This document shows, one piece after another, positions 41,976 to 49,291 of a stretch of 64,000 bases of DNA. Both the position numbers and the translations under genes were made by a program. The first letter of the stretch is position 1, and every line of letters starts with the position of its first letter. Under the pieces are notes generated by a model. That model searched no databases, was not told where the DNA came from, and saw only the letters and a list, made by a program, of their open reading frames with translations. Origin of the DNA: Pseudomonas sp. A-RE-19 (GTDB lineage: Bacteria; Pseudomonadota; Gammaproteobacteria; Pseudomonadales; Pseudomonadaceae); contig NZ_JAHBDQ010000018.1 of the NCBI RefSeq assembly GCF_019956555.1, positions 1 to 64,000 of the forward strand, in the 5' to 3' direction.

Positions 41976-43520
41976 TCAGTTTGCCACGTCGGCAGCGCGT
42001 TGGCGTGGCAACGCCAATTGCAGCAGGTTGGATTCATTGGCTTGTTCGCGGGTCAGTTCGCCGCGCATCGCGCCTTCGCAAAGCACCAGGATGCGGTCGG
42101 AAATGCCCATGACTTCCATCAGGTCGCTGGACACCACAATCACCGCGATGCCGCTGGCGGCCAGGTTATGGATGATTTGGTAAATCTCCGCTTTTGCACC
42201 GATGTCGATGCCACGGGTCGGCTCGTCGAGCAGCAGGACTTTCATCGGCATCGACAACCAGCGACCGAGAATCGCCTTCTGCTGATTGCCGCCGGACAGG
42301 TACATGATTTTCTGCGCCGCGTTGGGCGTCTTCACCTTCAGCGCCTTGATCTGCTTGTCGGCGTTGCCCTTTTCCCACAGCCCGCGCAGCAGGCAGCCGA
42401 AGGTGGAATGAGCGCCGCGGGCGCTGATATTGATGTTCTCGGCGACGCTTGCGAGCGGCATGATGCCCTCCTTCTTGCGGTCCTCGGGGCACAGCAGAAT
42501 CCCCGCCGCAATGGCATCGCGTGGCGAACGCAATTTCAGTTCATGACCGCGCAACTCCAGGCGCCCGGCAGTGTTGCGCGTGAGCCCGCTGAGCATCCGG
42601 AACAGCTCGGTACGCCCGGCGCCGACCAGGCCGAACAGCCCGAGAATTTCGCCCTTGTGCACCTCGAAACTCACCGGTTCTCGCAAGCCCGGCCCCAGTA
42701 ACCCGTCGACCTTGAGCGCCACTGCGCCACGCGGACGACTGCGGTAATCGTAGATGTCCTGAATGTCGCGACCGACCATGCAGGTCACCAACTGATCGTG
42801 GGTCAGCGCGCTCATGTCCTCGAAGGTGCGCACGAAACGACCGTCCTTGAACACCGTCACTGCGTTGCAGATGCGGAACACTTCTTCCATGCGATGGGAG
42901 ACGTAAAGCACCACTTTGCCTTCGTCGCGCAGGCGGCCGATGATCGCCATCAAGCGATCGATTTCCCGGGCAGAAAGACTGCTGGTGGGTTCGTCGAACG
43001 CAATCACATGCGCCCCACGGGACAACGCCTTGGCGATTTCCACCAATTGCCGCTGGCCGAGGGACAAGCGCCCGACTTTCTCTTGCGGGTCGATTTCATC
43101 GGCCAGGCCTTTGAGGCAAGCCAGTGCCTGTTGCCGCAGAGCGCCGCGATTGATCAGGCCGAAACTCGCCGGCAGATGGCCGAGAAACAGGTTCTCGGCC
43201 ACGGTCATTTCCGGCACCAGGTGCAGCTCCTGATGGATCACCGCGACCCCGCTGCCAATGCTGTCGGCGGTGGACTTGAAGACCATGGTCTGCTCGCCGA
43301 TCCGCACATCGCCGCTGCTCGGTGTGTAAGCACCGCCAAGGATTTTCAGCAGCGTGGATTTACCGGCGCCGTTCTCGCCCATCAAGGCATGAACCTGCCC
43401 CGGATGGGCGACGAAGCTGATGCCGTCCAGTGCCTTCACCCCGGGAAAGGTCTTGCCGATCCCGTTGAAGCGCAGGCTGCCGCCAATGCTCTGTTGATCT
43501 GTCTGTACTTGTGCGTGCAT
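41976..43520 (-). CDS. araG: L-arabinose-type sugar ABC transporter ATP-binding protein
   Basis: 514 residues with two ABC modules. The first has Walker A GENGAGKSTLLK (about 50), signature LSLGQRQLVEIA and DEPTSSLS; the second has the variant LFGLVGAGRTELF and LSGGNQQKAILGRWL with DEPTRGID, as usual in the sugar class 2 importers. Powers the AraFGH importer. ATG 43520, preceded by GAGGTGGGTTT. Confidence 0.95.
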   Translation of the reverse strand: MHAQVQTDQQSIGGSLRFNGIGKTFPGVKALDGISFVAHPGQVHALMGENGAGKSTLLKILGGAYTPSSGDVRIGEQTMVFKSTADSIGSGVAVIHQELHLVPEMTVAENLFLGHLPASFGLINRGALRQQALACLKGLADEIDPQEKVGRLSLGQRQLVEIAKALSRGAHVIAFDEPTSSLSAREIDRLMAIIGRLRDEGKVVLYVSHRMEEVFRICNAVTVFKDGRFVRTFEDMSALTHDQLVTCMVGRDIQDIYDYRSRPRGAVALKVDGLLGPGLREPVSFEVHKGEILGLFGLVGAGRTELFRMLSGLTRNTAGRLELRGHELKLRSPRDAIAAGILLCPEDRKKEGIMPLASVAENINISARGAHSTFGCLLRGLWEKGNADKQIKALKVKTPNAAQKIMYLSGGNQQKAILGRWLSMPMKVLLLDEPTRGIDIGAKAEIYQIIHNLAASGIAVIVVSSDLMEVMGISDRILVLCEGAMRGELTREQANESNLLQLALPRQRAADVAN

Positions 43521-43586
43521 AAACCCACCTCATCACACCGATCAGGCAACCCCGTCGCCAGGGTCGCCGATGAAATCAACCGCGCC

Positions 43587-44591
43587 TCAGTTCCACAGGC
43601 CGATCTTTTCCAGTTCCTGCTTGAAGTTGTCGCGCGTGATCAGTGTCACGTCGTCCATGGCGGTGTATTTCGGCGGTTCTTTACCGGTGGTGACCCACTC
43701 GTACATCATGCTCGCGGTGTTGTAGCCCTCGATGTGCGGGCTCGGCAGCATCGAGCCGAAGAAGCCGCTGTTGGCTTTCTTCAGTTCGCCGATGGCGTCG
43801 GTGCCATTGATGCCGATGCCGATCACGTTGGTCGCGGCGAAACCGGCGCTTTCGGTGGCACGCACGCCGCCCAGCACAGTGTTGTCGTTCATCCCGCCGA
43901 TGATCAGGTTTTTCGCCCCGCTCGGGAGCTTCACCAGCGCCGAGTTGGTGGCGTCCATGCTGCCGGGTACGTCGAGGGTTTTCAGCGCCGAAAAGAGGAT
44001 GTGGTCTTTCGGCAGGCCAGCCTCTTCAAGGGACTTGGCCGAACCGTCGGTGCGTTTCTTGCCGGTGTCGAGTTCGTTGTAGGTGTTGATCACCGCGTAC
44101 GTGTCTTTCCAGTCCCAGCCGCGTTTTTTCGCTTCGGCGGCCATGGCGGCGCCCTGCTTCTGGCCGACTTCGAAAGCTGCCATGCCGAGGTACGGCACGT
44201 CCTCCATGAACTTGCCGCTGGCATCGACGAAGCGGTCATCGACGGCGATCACTTTCAAACCGTTGAGCTTGGCCTTGGCCATGATCGCAGGTCCCAGGGA
44301 CACGTCCGGCGGGCAGATCACGAAGCCCTTGGCGCCGTTGGCCGCCAGGCTGTCGATGGCCGAGAGGGTTTTCTCGCCGTCAGGCACGGCGATCTTGATG
44401 AGGGTGAAGCCCTTGTCCTTGCCGGCCTTTTCGGCGAAGGCCCATTCGGTCTGGAACCAGGGTTCTTCCGCTTGCTTGACCAGAAAACCGATCTTCACTT
44501 CCTCGGCCGCCAGCAAGGTGCTGCTCAGGCTGACCGCAGTGACCGCCAAAGCGGCACAGCACAGGGAACGGATCCCACGACGACGTTTCAT
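43587..44591 (-). CDS. araF: L-arabinose/D-galactose-binding periplasmic protein
   Basis: 334 residues. Signal peptide about 1-28 (CCAALAVTAVSLSSTLLAAE), then a PBP1-type binding fold (KIGFLVKQAEEPWFQTEWAF, IAVDDRFVDASGK, INTYNELDTGKKRT, GGMNDNTVLGGVRA), the AraF pattern. AraF of E. coli binds L-arabinose and also D-galactose; both fit the enzymes encoded here. ATG 44591 follows CAAGGAGTCAGCTT, preceded by AATAACAA, a good Crc/Hfq motif. A GntR-site candidate lies at 44669-44682. Confidence 0.93.
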   Translation of the reverse strand: MKRRRGIRSLCCAALAVTAVSLSSTLLAAEEVKIGFLVKQAEEPWFQTEWAFAEKAGKDKGFTLIKIAVPDGEKTLSAIDSLAANGAKGFVICPPDVSLGPAIMAKAKLNGLKVIAVDDRFVDASGKFMEDVPYLGMAAFEVGQKQGAAMAAEAKKRGWDWKDTYAVINTYNELDTGKKRTDGSAKSLEEAGLPKDHILFSALKTLDVPGSMDATNSALVKLPSGAKNLIIGGMNDNTVLGGVRATESAGFAATNVIGIGINGTDAIGELKKANSGFFGSMLPSPHIEGYNTASMMYEWVTTGKEPPKYTAMDDVTLITRDNFKQELEKIGLWN

Positions 44592-44602
44592 AAGCTGACT
44601 CC

Positions 44603-44610
44603 TTGTTATT
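44603..44610 (-). promoter_or_regulatory. Crc/Hfq CA motif overlapping the araF ribosome binding site
   Basis: Minus strand AATAACAA directly abuts GGAG of the araF ribosome site. It is an exact AAYAAYAA motif, the sequence through which Hfq and Crc repress catabolic genes in Pseudomonas. Confidence 0.55.
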
Positions 44611-44668
44611 TTTTTTGAGCGTTATTTGAAAGCCAATACAGCGGTCAAAGCCTGCAACCAATAGTCAT

Positions 44669-44682
44669 ATCGTATGATGATT
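44669..44682. promoter_or_regulatory. Candidate GntR operator upstream of araF
   Basis: ATCGTATGATGATT, whose complement AATCATCATACGAT matches, with one C/T change, the site AATCATCATATGAT at 47599-47612 in front of the GntR gene. Lies 78 bp upstream of the araF start in the SDR-araF gap. Confidence 0.55.
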
Positions 44683-44721
44683 GGATTTCAGACGTGGTTT
44701 CGCGCCAGAAATCCAGATTAT

Positions 44722-45540
44722 TCAGTCGTGGTACATCACCGAGCGCCCACCATCGATGGTGATGCACGAGGCGTTGATAAACGGCGCTTCATCACTGGCC
44801 AGGAACACGGCGGTCATCGCCACTTCAATCGGTTGGCCGATACGCCGCGGTGGATGCAGGTCGAAGGCCCGCTGACGTTCGGCATGGGGGTCGGCAAAAC
44901 CGTTCCAGTAATCGACGTTCAATTGGGTTTCGATGTAGCCCGGCGCGATGGCGTTGACGCGAATGCCCTTGGGTGCGTATTCGATGCCCAGGGCGCGGGT
45001 CAGCCCGAGCAAGCCATGTTTGGCCACCGGGTACGGGAAGCAGCCAGGAATGATGTGAGTGGAATGGGTCGAGGCGATGTTGATGATGCTGCCGATGCCC
45101 TGCTCGATCATTTGCGGCAATACGGCTTTGCAGCCATACCAGGCGCCGTCCAGGTCAATGGCGAAGCAACGATGCCAGTCTTCTTCGGTCATTTGCAGCG
45201 GGTCGCGGAACACGTTGACCCCGGCGCAATTGACCAGCACGTCGATTCGACCGTGAAGCTCGATGGCCAATTTGGCCATGGCGTGCAGGTCTTGCTGGCG
45301 CGACACGTCGGCCTTGATCGCCACGACATCCGCGCCTTGTTCACGCCAGTGGGCCGCGACTTTTTCGACTTTCTCGACCTGGATATCACTGATGATCAGC
45401 CTGGCCTGCTGAGAGGCGAAGGTCGCGACAATCGCTTCGCCGATCCCCTGGGCAGCGCCGGTCAGCAGCACGACCTTGTTTTTCAACCGTTCGCCCTTGG
45501 GCGGTTCGGGCACCGGTGGCAAGGAAAGAGGTTCAGCCAT
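44722..45540 (-). CDS. SDR aldose 1-dehydrogenase (L-arabinose/D-galactose type)
   Basis: 272-residue classical SDR: cofactor motif TGAAQGIGEA (about 27-36), NCAGVN, catalytic Ser in IASTHST and YPVAKHG, and the C-terminal INASCITIDGG. It lies between the SMP-30 lactonase and araFGH, so it should oxidise the imported aldose to its lactone. Whether the sugar is arabinose, galactose or both cannot be decided from sequence. ATG 45540 follows CAGGAGTGTTGATC. The last 8 bp of an upstream leader frame overlap its start. Confidence 0.87.
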   Translation of the reverse strand: MAEPLSLPPVPEPPKGERLKNKVVLLTGAAQGIGEAIVATFASQQARLIISDIQVEKVEKVAAHWREQGADVVAIKADVSRQQDLHAMAKLAIELHGRIDVLVNCAGVNVFRDPLQMTEEDWHRCFAIDLDGAWYGCKAVLPQMIEQGIGSIINIASTHSTHIIPGCFPYPVAKHGLLGLTRALGIEYAPKGIRVNAIAPGYIETQLNVDYWNGFADPHAERQRAFDLHPPRRIGQPIEVAMTAVFLASDEAPFINASCITIDGGRSVMYHD

Positions 45541-45700
45541 GGATCAACACTCCTGTTTGAAGGCACGACGAAAACCGGACATCTGTCGATGTCCGGTCAA
45601 AACGCTTTTGGGAATAGGCAGGCAGGCGCGAAAACGCCCGGGCGCCGAGGCGGCCTGAAGCACTGACTCCGCAAGGGAGTACGGTGGAATATCGCTGCAT
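45533..45700 (-). CDS. Possible 55-codon leader reading frame before the SDR gene
   Basis: Starts with ATG 45700 after CAGGTGAAGTG, the same translation start region as dgoK, and encodes MQRYSTVLPCGVSASGRLGA... then ends with TGA inside the SDR start (8-bp overlap). It has no similarity to DgoK beyond the start codon and no recognised family. It may be a coupling leader peptide or a relic of a promoter-plus-start duplication. Confidence 0.4.
   Translation of the reverse strand: MQRYSTVLPCGVSASGRLGARAFSRLPAYSQKRFDRTSTDVRFSSCLQTGVLIHG
45571..45599 (-). other. Terminator-like hairpin inside the SDR leader
   Basis: Minus strand ACCGGACATC-GACA-GATGTCCGGT: perfect 10-bp stem, 4-nt loop, followed by TTTCG. 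It lies 30 bp before the SDR start and downstream of its promoter. The T tract is short (four T in all), so it may be an attenuator or only a structured leader. Confidence 0.45.
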
Positions 45701-45743
45701 CACTTCACCTGTTTTGTTTTTTTAAGTGTGAGTGCGTGTAACT

Positions 45744-45812
45744 GATGGAGCCGACTATAAACCCGACCGCCAAATAATCTCAATATATAATTTCACATCC
45801 CATATTTTGGGA
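45744..45812 (-). promoter_or_regulatory. SDR-araFGH promoter and upstream palindrome
   Basis: On the minus strand: TCCCA-N5-TGGGA (45798-45812), TTGAGA as -35 (45778-45783), 18-bp spacer and TATAGT as -10. The order and the 20-bp offset from TCTCAATATATA to the palindrome are identical to those at dgoK. The palindrome touches the stop codon of the lactonase gene, so the SDR-ara unit can be transcribed apart from it. The 273-bp gap holds this promoter, the leader frame and a hairpin. Confidence 0.65.
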
Positions 45813-45813
45813 T

Positions 45814-46689
45814 TTATCCAGCAAATCGCTGACAGGGTTTTCCGGGCACATCCACTCGAATCGATAACAGCGCGCCGTCCAATGGGTGGTTCAGCGGGCT
45901 TGCGGCGCTGGTGATGTACAGGGTCTTGAAGTCTTCGCCACCGAACACGCAACTGGTGGGACGGCTGACAGGCAGTTCGATCACCCGATCCAAATAACCG
46001 TCCGGGGTCAGTCTGAGCAGACAGCTGCCATCCCAACGGGCATTCCATATGTAGCCCTCGGCATCCATCGCGGAACCATCGGGGCCGCCACGTTCATGGG
46101 GGCCGAACCAGACATAGGCGGTGTCCAGGTTGCCGTCGGCATGGATGAAATACCGGTAAAGCGTGCTGTCGAGGCTGTCGGCGAAATACAGGGTTGTTCC
46201 GTCGTCGCTCCACAGCAATGTGTTGGGAATGCCCAGCCCACGGAGCAATGGCGTGACCCGAGCATCGCGGTCGATACGAAACAGACCACCCGAGCGGTGC
46301 ACGATGGGCAAATCTTCGCCCTGCTCGCCGATATTGTTTTGCATGGTGCCCAGCCAGAGCCGGCCCTGAGCATCACAACGGGCTTCGTTGGCGCGATTGC
46401 CGGGTTGCGGATCGGCCACGCAGAGCAAGGTCAGCCGAGGCTCCAGGCCTGGAGAATCCAGGTCCAGCCGATAAACCCCACTGCTCAATGTCACCAGTGC
46501 ATCGCCGCTTTCGCAGGGGATGAACGCGGACACGTGTTCCGGCATCTGCCAGATGTCCACATTGGCGCCGATCAGCCTCAGCGCTTGTTTACCCGCGATG
46601 TCTACCCAGTAAAGAGCCTGGGTCGGTGCATCCCAGAACGGCCCTTCGCCGAGTCGCGCACGGTGTCCGGTAACCGCAGTCCACGTCAT
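45814..46689 (-). CDS. SMP-30/gluconolactonase-family aldonolactonase
   Basis: 291-residue beta-propeller of the SMP-30/LRE family. Expected metal ligands appear in GEGPFWDAP (Glu near residue 15), IPNTLLWSDDGTTLYFADS (Asn) and GGPDGSAMDAEGYIWNARW (Asp near 198). Hydrolyses the sugar lactone made by the neighbouring SDR to arabonate or galactonate. ATG 46689 follows AAGGAGGCTTC, a very strong ribosome site. Downstream of GntR with a REP between. Confidence 0.88.
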   Translation of the reverse strand: MTWTAVTGHRARLGEGPFWDAPTQALYWVDIAGKQALRLIGANVDIWQMPEHVSAFIPCESGDALVTLSSGVYRLDLDSPGLEPRLTLLCVADPQPGNRANEARCDAQGRLWLGTMQNNIGEQGEDLPIVHRSGGLFRIDRDARVTPLLRGLGIPNTLLWSDDGTTLYFADSLDSTLYRYFIHADGNLDTAYVWFGPHERGGPDGSAMDAEGYIWNARWDGSCLLRLTPDGYLDRVIELPVSRPTSCVFGGEDFKTLYITSAASPLNHPLDGALLSIRVDVPGKPCQRFAG

Positions 46690-46709
46690 GAAGCCTCCTT
46701 TTTGTTTTG

Positions 46710-46800
46710 TGTGGGAGCGAGCCTGCTCGCGATGACTGAGTCACATTCGGCATAGATGTCGACTGATCCACCGCTATCGTGAGCAGGCTCGCTCCCACAA
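46710..46800. repeat. REP inverted pair (CGCGAGCAGGCTCGCTCCCAC type)
   Basis: GTGGGAGCGAGCCTGCTCGC and inverted ATCGTGAGCAGGCTCGCTCC (one change) around ~50 bp, between the GntR stop and the lactonase start. Confidence 0.86.
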
Positions 46801-46814
46801 GGGGTTCTTTATTG

Positions 46815-47531
46815 TTAGCTGGCCTTCTTGTCGGCCATGACTTGCGGGTAGAAGCGTTTGATCGCCAGGTCCGCGTTATCGATCAGGGTCATGCAGGCCC
46901 ACACCCCCCGCGCGGCATCCCGGGCGGCGATGGCGTCGGCCATGTCTTTGTGGATTGGCAAGGTTCGGCGCAGCTCGTCCGGGTCGGCGGCAGACACTTC
47001 AAAAGACACGGCCAGCAACGCGCCGAGGGCCGGGACCATTTGTTCGATGAATTGATTGTGGCTGGCGGCGAGGATGCACTCGTGGAAGAACTGGTCGGCG
47101 CGGTTGTAATCGATGCCGCTGTCCACGGCCCGCTCCAGCGCGTTATAGGCCTGGAGCACGGCCTGGATCTGTTCGACTGAGGCCCGTTCACACGCCCAGC
47201 GCACCGCCATGGGTTCGATAGTGCGGCGCAGGTCGAGCAGGTCATCGACAAAATTCTCCGGCAAGCCACTGCGCGACAGCCAGCCGACGACTTGCGGGTC
47301 GAAGAGGTTCCAGCGTCGCACCGGCAATACCCGTGTGCCGACCTTCGGCCCGACTTCGAGCATGCCTTTGGCCACCAGGGTTTTGATGGCTTCGCGGATG
47401 ACCGTGCGACTGACACCGAGCTGCTCGCCCAAGTCGGCTTCAACCTTGATGGTTTCGCCGGGTTTCACCTGGCCAGCGGCAATCCAGCATCCCAGCCAGT
47501 CGACCGTCGACGCATGAAAACTGCTGGACAT
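46815..47531 (-). CDS. FadR-subfamily GntR regulator (FCD domain)
   Basis: 238 residues: winged helix (about 15-75; EADLGEQLGVSRTVIREAIK and VGPKVGTRVLPVRRW) and an all-helical FCD ligand domain (about 95-225; LRRTIEPMAVRWA, FHECILAASHNQF, HKDMADAIAARD with metal-binding His). Likely the local regulator of sugar uptake. ATG 47531 follows GAGGTGCCC. Its own -35 TTGACA and -10 TAGCGT bracket a palindromic site. Confidence 0.9.
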   Translation of the reverse strand: MSSSFHASTVDWLGCWIAAGQVKPGETIKVEADLGEQLGVSRTVIREAIKTLVAKGMLEVGPKVGTRVLPVRRWNLFDPQVVGWLSRSGLPENFVDDLLDLRRTIEPMAVRWACERASVEQIQAVLQAYNALERAVDSGIDYNRADQFFHECILAASHNQFIEQMVPALGALLAVSFEVSAADPDELRRTLPIHKDMADAIAARDAARGVWACMTLIDNADLAIKRFYPQVMADKKAS

Positions 47532-47598
47532 GGGCACCTCGTCGACCGGTGATAAAAAACGACACGACACAAAGCCGTTCGCGATGGATGCCCACGCT

Positions 47599-47613
47599 AA
47601 TCATCATATGATT
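47599..47613. promoter_or_regulatory. GntR self-operator within its promoter spacer
   Basis: AATCAT-CAT-ATGATT, a perfect 6-bp-arm palindrome. On the minus strand it lies inside the 17-bp spacer between TTGACA (-35) and TAGCGT (-10), so bound protein would exclude polymerase. The related site is at 44669-44682. Confidence 0.6.
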
Positions 47614-47774
47614 GAGTGTCAATTGGATTTTTAGCAGGCCCTGCCAATACGGACAGGGCTGTTCGTCCGAATCCTGCTCGAAGCTTTGAACCCATCCACT
47701 TTCTAAACTACGGTTAGCCGCAACAGATCAGGCCGTCAGCGATCTGTTCCCCCTTCAAATCCCTATCGACAGGT

Positions 47775-48653
47775 ATGAACATGGACATGGATGCGTCTAC
47801 GAAGTACCCCATTGTGTTGGTTCACGGTCTTTTCGGCTTCGATAAAATCGCCGGTTATCCCTACTTCTTCGAAATCGAGGAAGCCTTGGAACGCGCCGGC
47901 GCTCAGGTGTTTGCCGTCAATATCCCAACCGTCAACGGGAATGAGGAACGCGGTGAAAAACTGCTCGAACACGTCAACCGCATTTTGCTGGAAACGGGAG
48001 CCGCCAAGGTCAATCTGATCGGCCATAGCCAAGGCCCCCTGGCTGCACGCTACGTAGCCGCCCTGCACCCGGAAAAGGTCGCGTCGGTCACCTCGGTCAG
48101 TTGCCCCAATCACGGCTCCGAGATCGCCGACCAGTTGCATAAGGCACTGACACCCGGAGAGTTGCCCGAAGCGTTGGTACTGGCCCTGCTGGGCGCAGTC
48201 GGCACTTTCATTTCCTTGATCAGCGGCCACCCGGAAAACCCGGTGGACGCTCAAGCGGCGTTCGAATCGCTGACCAGCGCAGGATTGGCGGCCTTCAATC
48301 GCAAGTACCCGCAAGGGCTGCCAAAGGTTTGGGGCGGGGAAGGCAACGAAGTTGAAAACGGCGTGTATTACTACTCCTGGAGCGGGATCGTGCAGAATTT
48401 TCAAAGCCTGCAACCACTCGACCCGAGTCATTTGAACTGCAAAGTGCTGTCACTTTTATTTTATAAAGAGAAGCACGCCAACGATGGGTTGGTCGGCCGC
48501 TACAGCTCGCACCTGGGCAAGGTGATTCGCTCGGACTACCCCATGGACCACTTTGACGCAGTCAATCAGCTGGCCGGGATCAACAGTTGGAACGTGAGCC
48601 CGGTCAGGCTCTACCTTGAACATGCCGCCCGGCTCAAGAGCAAGGGTTTGTAA
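47775..48653 (+). CDS. Triacylglycerol lipase (family I.1-like, no signal peptide)
   Basis: 292 residues, alpha/beta hydrolase. Oxyanion segment [11 protein letters not shown] at the N terminus, nucleophile elbow [11 protein letters not shown] (Ser near residue 84), then [13 protein letters not shown]. The acid and His follow in [13 protein letters not shown] and the C-terminal [11 protein letters not shown]. Similar to Pseudomonas family I.1 lipases but lacking a signal peptide and any foldase gene. Three in-frame ATGs (47775, 47781, 47787) compete as start; I used the first. Confidence 0.87.
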   Translation: MNMDMDASTKYPIVLVHGLFGFDKIAGYPYFFEIEEALERAGAQVFAVNIPTVNGNEERGEKLLEHVNRILLETGAAKVNLIGHSQGPLAARYVAALHPEKVASVTSVSCPNHGSEIADQLHKALTPGELPEALVLALLGAVGTFISLISGHPENPVDAQAAFESLTSAGLAAFNRKYPQGLPKVWGGEGNEVENGVYYYSWSGIVQNFQSLQPLDPSHLNCKVLSLLFYKEKHANDGLVGRYSSHLGKVIRSDYPMDHFDAVNQLAGINSWNVSPVRLYLEHAARLKSKGL

Positions 48654-48655
48654 GC

Positions 48656-48692
48656 AAAAAAAAACGGCCCGTTGAAATAACGGGCCGTTTTT
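48656..48692. terminator. Bidirectional Rho-independent terminator
   Basis: Nine A, ACGGCCCGTT-GAAAT-AACGGGCCGT, then TTTTT: serves both the lipase gene and the convergent DUF1285 gene. Confidence 0.93.
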
Positions 48693-48714
48693 CACAGCAC
48701 AAAAGCACAGTGCG

Positions 48715-49275
48715 TCACGGCTCAAGCCCGATAGGGAAGAACTCGCCACCGCTCCACACACCCAGCCAACTTTGCCCGTCGATCTCACGGGTTACCGCCA
48801 GTTCCACCAGTTGGTAGAACACATTGCGGTGAATCAGTGCTTCAAGATTGGTGCGTACATGCACGTACGGCGCAGGCTCTTGAGTCACCGGGTCGATTAC
48901 CACGCGCATGGGGTGCTCGGCGCCGGCATCGGCCGTTTCATCGACATTGGTGGTAAAACGCAGGACCTGGGCTTCACCCTCGCCTTCGACCTCCACGGCA
49001 ATCGCCACGAACGGCGCGTCGTCGACCTTGATGCCAACCTTCTCGACCGGGGTAATCAGGAAGTAATCATCGCCGTCGCGGCGAATGATGGTGGAGAACA
49101 GCTTGACCATCGGCTTGCGCCCGATTGGCGTACCCAGGTAATACCAGGTGCCGTCGCGGGCGATGCGCATGTCGATGTCGCCGCAGAAGTCGGGGTTCCA
49201 CAAGTGGACCGGTGGCAAGCCTTTGGTTTTGGGGATTTGCCCCAACAGGTCGTTGGCTTTTTGCGGGCCACTCAT
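48715..49275 (-). CDS. DUF1285 domain protein
   Basis: 186 residues with the DUF1285 pattern ([59 protein letters not shown]). Beta-rich, no signal peptide. Function unknown. ATG 49275 follows AAGGAGAACGCC. The DUF4823 gene ends 16 bp upstream, so the two are probably one operon. Confidence 0.87.
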   Translation of the reverse strand: MSGPQKANDLLGQIPKTKGLPPVHLWNPDFCGDIDMRIARDGTWYYLGTPIGRKPMVKLFSTIIRRDGDDYFLITPVEKVGIKVDDAPFVAIAVEVEGEGEAQVLRFTTNVDETADAGAEHPMRVVIDPVTQEPAPYVHVRTNLEALIHRNVFYQLVELAVTREIDGQSWLGVWSGGEFFPIGLEP

Positions 49276-49291
49276 GGCGTTCTCCTTTGAA

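Noticed and set aside
40899..44618. Two ~600-codon plus-strand frames opposite araFGH
   Set aside because: Shadows of the ABC transporter genes; the Walker and signature motifs are on the minus strand.
45533..45700. Truncated dgoK pseudogene before the SDR gene
   Set aside because: Only the promoter, ribosome site and ATG resemble dgoK; the codons after ATG show no similarity to the kinase, so it is a duplicated control region rather than a broken gene.
26363..47531. Integrated genomic island or prophage
   Set aside because: No integrase, tRNA, direct-repeat att pair, phage structural gene or obvious composition break could be found; only REP and MITE-like elements mark the edges.
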